From Magicicada septendecula (taxonomy: Eukaryota > Arthropoda > Insecta > Hemiptera > Cicadidae), in assembly GCA_034769895.1 (NCBI GenBank), contig CM068369.1, forward strand, positions 145,721,574-145,785,573: DNA of 64,000 nt, read 5' to 3'. Positions 56,603-64,000 of this stretch are shown here, piece after piece. Within the stretch, counting starts at the first letter, position 1; each line of letters opens with the position of its first letter. Under the pieces are notes generated by a model. It did not search any database. It had not been told where the DNA came from and was given only the letters and a program-made list of their open reading frames with translations. A program made the translations under genes and the position numbers.

Positions 56603-58690
56603 ATGTCACAAACATTTTACCTTATCTTCTTTACAAAATTTTAAATGTTTGTAAAAGCGTATAAAAAAAAAATCAACAGAAAACTATAGCTAATTTAAAT
56701 AAAATGTTTACACCGTTAAAAATCTTAGTTGTGGCAACTTTCATGCACAGACTTACTCCATGGCAGAAGTGGAGAAGTCTCATTGTATGTACTTCAAATT
56801 TGTATTATAAACACTTGATAAATTTTACAAGTAAAGACAAAAGTGAATGTATGCTAAGATCAACACAACTCTACTTATAAACTCTTTAACTTTCTTTTAC
56901 GAGAGTATATAATTTCTCTAAAACAAAAGTAACTATAAAACAATTTTTCCATACTTTCTTTATTAAAGATAATACGAAATAACAAATATACTGTAAAAAA
57001 CTTAATAAAAGTATAAATAACAATTTTAATCATTTTCTCTTTCAATCTATCAATTTAACTAAAACATTGCCTATGAAATTATCATACGGTACATCAGATT
57101 TATGTATCATCAACCGATGATTACTTGTCCACATATACACTAAAAATTGTGACTAAGTTAAGCCCTTCTAAACCAGAGATAGCTATGATCTTATTGCAGA
57201 CATAAAGCACTAGCATTTAAGGATAGAAAACTAAAACTCATAAAGATATATGATGTTCACTAGTGGCAATGTGTGACTATAAATAAAAATAAGAAATGCA
57301 CATAAAAAACAGGATTCATGGCATACGTATACTTTTCACATTTACGAGCATTTGTTTTTAGTTTTTTTTTATTCCCTTATATATGATCACCAGTGAAACA
57401 CTGGTCTATTACATGCTATGGGCTCAGCATTTATACCAAATGTAAGAAGAAATGTGGGTTTACTGTAGTGGTAAAGTTTAGAACAGGCTGGATATAACTT
57501 AGGTAAGTACTTTTTACAAAGGTTAACTAGATTTATATCAACACTCTACAAATGGTTTATTAGCACAAGCCTCAGCCTTTTGAAAAAAGCTCAATTTTCT
57601 TGGTGACATTTTTTACATCAAGGTTCCGTAGTTTACATTTTTATTTGCTATTCTCAAACTCTTGATACTTATTTTGGGTGTTATTCTGTCCCATTCTTTC
57701 TGAAAACAATTACGCTACTTGCCCTAATCTCCTTGTTAGCAGCAATTTATAATTCTGTAATCCATATTCATTGTTATTTTTCAACACAGTGTCATATTCC
57801 TAGTGAAAAATTAACGCAGGTTTACCAAATCAAAAGTTTACAGGTTTTGAAAATCTAAAAATTAATTTCGCATTTACATTCCAAAATCTATTTACAAAGA
57901 CCATTTGAGTTAATCATTTATAATTATGCAATCTACTTATTGACAATCATCTTTAAATAGATACAGTGTAACCTTGTGTTTTAAATATAGCCACATTTCA
58001 TCTAATTAACAGGAACAGTTGAATGAATAACAATTTTCTAAATTAGAAATTAAAGTAGATGGATATTCATTTAACAAACATCTTATAAACCAATTTATTT
58101 ATTGTAAAATAAATGCACATGCAATGAAGAAACCTAATTTGATATTAACTTTATTTTTTAAATTTCAGTTTCATATACATGACAGAAGATAGTAACTAAG
58201 CATCATGACTACACTTTTGTATAGTTTCTGAGAATGTTGTATGGCTTTCAATGTATAAACATATTCAATATTTTGTTTAAATAATTCTCTTAAAAGATAT
58301 TTTTTATTGATACTGGTACAAACATCTGGGTAAATGTTGCATGCAGCTATTAAAACCTCTTACAAGAAAGCCCGTGAAGAAAGCAATGAAGTCCATTTTG
58401 TTCCAGACATCACCTGATACCTCCTGTAAAATGTGTTATCACCATGAAACTTGTCTGTTCGCTGTGTTTCTTACTACTCAAATCAAGAGATTTTAGGAAC
58501 TGCACGCAGTTATACAAACTTCTGTAAAGTTAATATATTTTTTGTTGCAGTCATTAAACAAAACATCTCATGCTGATCGCAAGTACTCTTGAAAGATCTG
58601 CTGTCTAGAAGAGCTATAAAACAGTTTTACAGTTTTGTCTACTACTCTACAAGAAGGGGAATATAAGCACAGACCTGTATAGATTTATTC
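56603..58690. other. AT-rich intronic sequence with one exon-like island
   Basis: At 58364-58423 the minus strand has a 60 bp stretch open in all relevant phases between a TTTTACAG acceptor and a CTT/GTAAGA donor (EVSGDVWNKMDFIAFFTGFL). It does not resemble ubinuclein, so I do not include it in the gene. No other gene is visible. Confidence 0.35.
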
Positions 58691-58694
58691 TATT

Positions 58695-60681
58695 ACTAAA
58701 TTGTAGTCACTGATGGCACCCTACTTACAGAAAAGGGAAAGATCCTCGAAAGGTGGTGCAAGCACTCTGAAGCCCTTCTTTCTAAGAATGACGAGGCGGA
58801 CAACTATGTACCACCTGAGCTAGAGGAACATGAACACATCGAGCCTCCTGATGAATATGATGTGATAGCAGCAATAGAAAGATCTAAAAACAACAAAGCT
58901 CCCAGTTCTGATGATCTTCCTGCGGAGCTTTTCAAAAACGGTAGCCCAGAGCTGGTTAAAACCTTTCAAGACTTTGTCATTGATATATGGATAGAGGAGA
59001 AACTGCCAACAGCCTGGCAGAAGACAGTTATATGTCCGGTTTATAAAAAGGGGAATCAACTAGACTGTAACAATTACAGAGGCATCTCTCTTTCTCCCTG
59101 TGGCATATAAAATAGTGTCCCATATATTGTACCAAAAACTGCTTCCACATGCTGATCACGTGAATGGTCAATATCAGTGCAGATTTAGAAGAGTGAAATC
59201 GACAATAGACCAAGTTTTTACACTTTGACAAATTCTGGAGAAAGGTAGCTACAAACATAAGCTACAAACCCATCACCTCTTCATAGATTTCAGAAATGCA
59301 TATGATAGCATTGATAGGCAAGAACTTTACACAGCTCTTGAAGAACTAGGCATACCAAAGAAATTAATAAGATTGTTGGATTTCGTTGTCCATGACGTGT
59401 CCGTTACTTAACTAAATATCACTATAATATTGACGACTCGGAACACAAAGTTTTTTATAAGTAAAAACGTAAAGTTTTACCTTACAGCCTAAACCGGCTT
59501 TTACCTATAGAAGGCTTCATCAGAGGCATCACAGCCTCTGATGAAGGCTTCTATAGGTGAAAGCCGGTTTAGGCTGTAAGGTAAAACTTTACGTTTTTAC
59601 TTATAAAAAACTTTGTGTTCCGAGTTGTCAATATTATAGTGATATTTAATAAGATTGTGTAGGCTGACAATGCTGACAGTGAAGGGCATGGTGAGGATCC
59701 AGAATGACTTATCAGGAGAGCCTGACTATGGAAAGAGAGTTCTCCAAGGCGATGCTCTTGCTTGCCTCCTCTTTATTCTTGCCTTAGAAAAAGCTATGAG
59801 AGATGGTGGAATAGATTCCTCCAGGACTGTGTTCAACAGGTTGGTGCAGGTCCTAGGATACGCCGATGACCTAGATATAATCGGGAGGTCCCTTCGAGCA
59901 GTCACTGAAGCCTTTCTTGCTCTTGAAGGTCCCGCAAGGAGGCTGGGCCACACAATAAACGAAACCAAGACAAAATATATGGTCACAGGACAGTAAGTTA
60001 GAAAAGGAGAGCGCGTCCAAATTGGCATCTATTCCTTTGAAAAAGTCAACAAATCTGTTTATTTAGGATGCCAAGTTAACTCCGATGGGGAAACAACAGA
60101 AGAAAAAAAAGCAAAGAATCACATCAGCTAATAGGTACTTCTTTGGTCTCAGACCCCTGTGTTCCAGAGCAGAACAACTGCCAGGAGCATCAGCTGCTTC
60201 TGTATAAAACACTGATCTGCCCAGTTCTCACCTATGGTTCTGAGACCTGGACCATTTCTAGAAAGTCTGAGTCAAGCCTGCTGGTCATGAATGCAAAATC
60301 CACTACAGTACTTTTGGTCCAATATGTGTGGGAGGTGAATGGAGGAAAAGGACCAACCAAGAACTGAACACTCTTCTGTATAAACCAGATATTGTGAAAA
60401 TTATAAAACTTGGTAGACTCAGGTGGGCTGGACATGTGATCAAAATTGGGGAGAATGAAATACAAGAAAGGCACTCACAGAACAGATCTATGGCACTAGG
60501 AGAGTTGGTAGACCCAAACTATGTTGGGAAGACGGTGTGAACTATGATGCGTGCCATATCCGTGGGACCCGGAACTTGGGAGCAGCTGCACTTGACCGGG
60601 ACAACTGGCGGAGGCTCTTAAAGTAGACCTTGACTCAGTAATGGGCTGTCGTGCTGGTTAAGAAGAAGAAGAAGAAGAAGA
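58695..60681 (+). mobile_element. LINE with reverse transcriptase, split by a Penelope-like fold-back
   Basis: The plus frame from ~58705 reads TDGTLLTEKGKILERWCKHS, IERSKNNKAPSSDDLPAELF, QKTVICPVYKKGNQLDCNNY and RGISLSPCGI, then in other frames FIDFRNAYDSIDRQELYTAL and LGIPKKLIRL. After the insertion: LTMLTVKGMVRIQNDLSG, RVLQGDALACLLFILALEKA, LVQVLGYADDLDIIGRSLRA (catalytic YADD) and INETKTKYMVTG. The end has LICPVLTYGSETW, LGRLRWAGHVIKI and a (GAA)n tail at 60660-60680. Endonuclease is missing (5' truncation) and a few frameshifts and stops are present. Reasonably young for this window. Confidence 0.88.
59378..59644. mobile_element. fold-back element 5 (Penelope-like) in the LINE, 13 bp target-site duplication
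   Basis: TTAATAAGATTGT at 59365-59377 and 59645-59657 is exact and restores the LINE text when one copy and the insert are ignored. Arms of ~120 bp are inverted, sharing CTTTACGTTTTTACTTATAA and AGCCGGTTTAGGCTGTAAGG. Hammerhead-like cores point outward: CTGATGA...GTGAAAGCC (59538-59575 plus, 59485-59523 minus). The left tail (GTTGTCCATGACGTGTCCGT, inverted) is the same as the right tail of the element at 22775, so both are one family. Confidence 0.8.
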
Positions 60682-62159
60682 CTAAAATGTAGTCTTGAAA
60701 GTGAAGAATATTATCATAATATGTTTCCTGCAATTCATACATTGTCTGATATTACGTGTCAACATTTAAAGTATGTTTTGGTTTAGAAAATTTGTTTATT
60801 TTGTCACCCGTGTGTAAAACAAGATCTTCAGTAAACAGAAACATACAAAACAAATAATGTTTCAGTCATCAGTTTTTTCTTATCCTATCACTTTGTCATG
60901 CTACATCAGAAATGTGAATGTGGTAGGGCTCCCACAAACATGCCCCGCTGGTGTATTATGTATCTGTACAACCTGCATATAAAGTTATATTATGTCCCTT
61001 CCTATTAAATTCTTTACTGTTGTCAGTAATAACAGTGTTTGGGAATATCCATTAAAAAAAGAGAATAGAATATGATTACCGTACTTGTTTTGATGTAACA
61101 TATTACAAAGGCGAAAAGTATTAAAATTCTCAAATATTAATTACTCATGTTATTTCACACTGCACTGCAAATGTGCCATAAAAGTGGGATTTCTTTTTGT
61201 TGACATAGTTTATTTGCACTTAGTCATTAATGATTCCTTCGCAGTATCAATTGCTGTAAATGCTATAATCTAAAGAAAAAACTTGTATGTTGCACCTAAA
61301 ACTTTAATGATAATAAAAAAACATTCAAAAAATTTATTTCAAAATAAGAATTATCACATCTAAGGGATAATGCTTATGAAAAAGGATAATTTTTATCAGT
61401 GCAAATTACAAGAATTGTAACAATTATTAATTGTTACAAATTTTTCATTTGTAACACCACATACACACAAAGCCACTGGTTTTGGCTGTAAAGTCAATGT
61501 AAATGGGAACATAATCACAACGCAGCACGCATGCCATGTGGGGACAGGGTTGCCAAGAAGGGTAGGCAACACACTTGGTTATGGAAGTATGCGAGAGTGC
61601 AGCAGCCAAGCACAAACTAGGCCACATCTGAAGGAATCAATTGCACTTAGTGAAAGTTGATACACTGTCTAGCTGTTACATTTGCTTCTTAAAACACACA
61701 CGCGCGCGCACGACTGTTTATCAAGTTTAGCCCCAATGCCGAGTGATGAAGCAGCTATCCGAATTCAGGAATCAGTTTTTATAAGAAACAGATCAAAAGA
61801 AACTATAGAATATCGGTCAGCTATTAAAAGAAAATATTTCCATATAGTTCACCTGAAATAGAACAAAGATTATTCAATTTTGGAATATGCGGTAGACATT
61901 TTTCCAATACTTATTAACTACATAAGATTAACAAAATACTATTTACATGAAGAAGATGGCTGTGAATAATTCACAATTTGCACAACTGTATGTTTCTTTT
62001 ATTTAATTATTTTTTAATCGAACAGTAATTGCATATAAGGGCATGACAGCGAGCCATTAATTATTATGTTGTAGCCTTTGCTTCAGTCTGAATAATTAAG
62101 ACAGCATTCTTTGTTTACTTTTTCTGAGACATTACTAATATACAACGTACAAGATGCAT
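60682..62159. other. AT-rich sequence, nothing recognised
   Basis: The minus-strand open frame at 61445-61627 is Cys- and Trp-rich but has no domain or fitting splice partner. A short CACACGCGCGCGCACG run is at 61696. Confidence 0.35.
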
Positions 62160-62720
62160 TACGTAAGCCTTATACAAAGAAAGTATTACAACGTGGAAAT
62201 GTCTCCAAAACAACAAGCACGATTCTTATACAATTCACTACGTACATAACAGACGCGGTTCCACAGCTCACTCACTGTATAAGAAACTCTACTTGGAAAG
62301 ACTTTGTATTTTGAAAGCCGTGTTGACTTGCGAGAGGTTTTCTTAAAGTTTTAAGACTGCGGTTATTCGCGTTTGGGTATTAAAATACACCACGAAACAT
62401 CTGGAAACGTGTACTACGATTTAATAAAAATAAAGAAGACACATTCAACGTGCAGTAAAAAAAAATAATACATCTTACAAGAAATAACAATAAAACACGA
62501 TGAGCAAGTTGATATGACCTCGTGTTAAACAAACAAAAAAACGTACTCCCCTACCTTCGCGCAGCGTGCTGTACACGAATTAGCCTTGATGTATATGAAG
62601 CCCGAGCACTACTTACCTTTTGCTCGTTTTGTGATACCGCAAACCTGTACACAGAGGCTTTGTGGAGTTTAACACACCAAGCGACCATCTCGTACGATGT
62701 TAATGAAAGCTGGATATTTT
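62160..62720 (-). promoter_or_regulatory. CpG-richer patch, possible promoter or 5' exon region
   Basis: CpG is much more frequent here than in the rest of the window (e.g. GCGGTTATTCGCGTTTGGG near 62352, CTTCGCGCAGCGTGC near 62557). At 62617 the minus strand has a perfect donor, AAAG/GTAAGTAG, after an open stretch MVAWCVKLHKASVYRFAVSQ NEQK in phase 0, the phase that the exon at 54860 needs. It could be a 5' exon of ubinuclein or of a neighbouring gene. No ubinuclein N-terminal motif is present, so this stays a suggestion. Confidence 0.3.
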
Positions 62721-62761
62721 GGTATAAACCATTATCTTTTGGTAAATACAATTATAATTAT

Positions 62762-63419
62762 TTCAATCACTTTCTGCTACAGTCCGTTTCTTGATGTATT
62801 AATATTTATAATGAATTTACCTCAAGATATTTTTTTCCTTATTAGGAACATGTTTCGGGTACCATCTTGTACCCATCCTAAGCCTTCCGGTTTTTGTGTC
62901 TGGTGAAGTATATAGTGTTGGTTGACTATTATTATTGTGGCTTCCGGTACTTCAAATCGGTTTTATTGTGTGTGATTGTGGTGTATGTGTTAGTTTTTTG
63001 TGTATTTTCGATGTTGAGTGATTTGAATATTGTGTCATGTTTTGTATTGATTTGTATTTGTTCAGATATTAGTTTGTATATTTACAAACTATTTCAGGTA
63101 TTTATATTTACAAACATAAAACACAAAACAAACTAATACCTGAACAAATACAAATCAATACAAAACATGACACAATATTCAAACCACTCAACATCGAAAA
63201 TACACAAAAAACTAACACATACACCACAAACACACAGTAAAACCAATTTGAAGTACCAGACGCCAACAGGAAGCCACAATAATAATAGTCAACCAACACA
63301 TATGTACTTCACCAGACACAAAAACCGGAAGGCTGAGGATGGGTACAAGATGGTACCCGAAACATGTTCCTAATAAGAAAAAAAACATCTTGAGGCAAAT
63401 TCATTATAAATATTAAATA
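62762..63419. mobile_element. fold-back element 6 (Penelope-like design), 12 bp target-site duplication
   Basis: AATTATAATTAT occurs at 62750-62761 and 63420-63431. Arms of about 290 bp are inverted about a centre near 63105. The outer part of each arm carries GGAACATGTTTCGGGTACC (left) and its inverse. On the plus side 63333-63370 the hammerhead-like core is CTGAGGA, T, GGGTAC-AAGATG-GTACCC, GAAA, then ACATGTTCC; the minus copy has CTTAGGA. Translations of the arms (YFTRHKNRKAEDGYKMVPET) recall no domain. The left end has the extra tail (TTCAATCACTTTCTGCTAC). Confidence 0.7.
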
Positions 63420-63431
63420 AATTATAATTAT

Positions 63432-64000
63432 ATGTTTGTAGGATAAATGAAAATGAAATAAATGCTTATGAAATGAACGAAAACTGATTAAAATGTACAG
63501 AACATGAACGTTGTTTTAAAACTGCTTATTCCATTCTCTTCATACGATAAGAATATCTGAGGAACTACGAAAAATCATACAGCAACTGAACCAAACGTTC
63601 AGTTGCCAAAGAATGTTAAAATTGTAATACTAGTGCTCGTAATGAAAGCATCAACATGAAAAATTATTTTATATAATTTATAACAGTTTGTCGCACGATT
63701 TCTAATGTCATGTTTTATATCTATTAGTACGAACTCTTTAAGCGGGCCCAATGAAATGAATTGAGTTATTTCATACAATAAAATTATACGAACATTCACC
63801 TCAAATTGTGTGATACTAGTGCTCGTAAAAGTATCAACCTGAAAAACTATTTTCATATAATTTATACAGTTTATTGTACGATCTGTTCAATCAGACGAGT
63901 TTTCATTTGAATTACAAAAATTGTGTTTTCTTTTATCAGAAAACAAAATAACAGTTGTCACATTGCACAAATGGCTGGGGACTAATGGACAGGCGGCGTT
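63432..64000. other. AT-rich sequence at the window edge
   Basis: Two related segments of about 90 bp (near 63630 and 63812: ACTAGTGCTCGTAATGAAAG, ACTAGTGCTCGTAAAAGT) form a diverged direct repeat. No exon is recognised. Confidence 0.4.

Noticed and set aside
59655-59996. Reverse transcriptase open frame as a possible domesticated gene
   Set aside because: It is continuous with LINE text on both sides, has a (GAA)n tail and is interrupted by a nested insertion.
61445-61627. Cys/Trp-rich minus-strand frame as a possible first ubinuclein exon
   Set aside because: It lacks the ubinuclein N-terminal motif and a good donor in the required phase.
1-64000. CRISPR arrays, operons, riboswitches or bacterial regulatory sites
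   Set aside because: No spaced direct repeats or bacterial gene organisation; splice sites, long introns and transposon types mark this as animal nuclear DNA.

Overview
This window looks like arthropod, most likely insect, nuclear DNA. It is AT-rich and intron-rich, splice sites are canonical GT-AG, and it is crowded with decayed transposons of types typical of insects (mariner, pogo/Tigger, P element, hAT, Helitron, LINEs, Penelope-like elements and a Gypsy-type LTR element). The combination would suit a large-genome group such as cockroaches, termites or stick insects, but that is inference.

One host gene spans most of the window on the minus strand: the ubinuclein/yemanuclein subunit of the HIRA histone H3.3 chaperone complex. 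Twelve exons were assembled by reading splice sites on the minus strand. They run from 54860 down to the stop codon at 3508-3510 and join in consistent phase into 2637 bp (878 codons plus stop). In order they encode the Hpc2-related (HUN) domain (exons at 54735-54860, 52314-52409 and 39912-40049), an acidic and proline-rich linker (37802-37978, 34781-35156), a serine-rich linker (30131-30268), the ubinuclein middle domain (28961-29180 through 4635-4814) and a Ser/Thr-rich tail with SUMO-like and PxDLS motifs (3508-4339). The N-terminal exon or exons, which should hold the HIRA-binding part, were not found and probably lie beyond 64000.

The introns serve as transposon landing ground. The 21.7 kb intron (6408-28131) holds, left to right: a LINE tail, two nested Tigger elements with a fold-back inside, a 4 kb hAT, two mariners, a LINE split by a Penelope-like fold-back, and a 3.1 kb pogo-type element that is almost intact. 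The intron at 30269-34780 holds a LINE split by a THAP-bearing P element. The 12.3 kb intron at 40050-52313 holds a Gypsy-type element whose 3' LTR is split by a Penelope-like element, plus a Helitron and a solo LTR. Upstream of exon 54860 lie a perfect-looking 426 bp tandem duplication, another LINE split by a Penelope-like fold-back, and a CpG-richer stretch.

The most unusual pattern is a set of six short palindromic (head-to-head) elements. Five of them are flanked by 11-14 bp target-site duplications, and the sixth has no duplication that I could find. One arm usually carries an extra 3' tail. In every element at least one arm carries, near its outer end, a motif of the form CUGANGA - hairpin - GAAA - short palindrome, i.e. 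a hammerhead-ribozyme-like core. The 22775-23512 copy encodes the end of a GIY-YIG domain, and the 59378-59644 copy shares its terminal sequence, which ties the group to Penelope-like elements.
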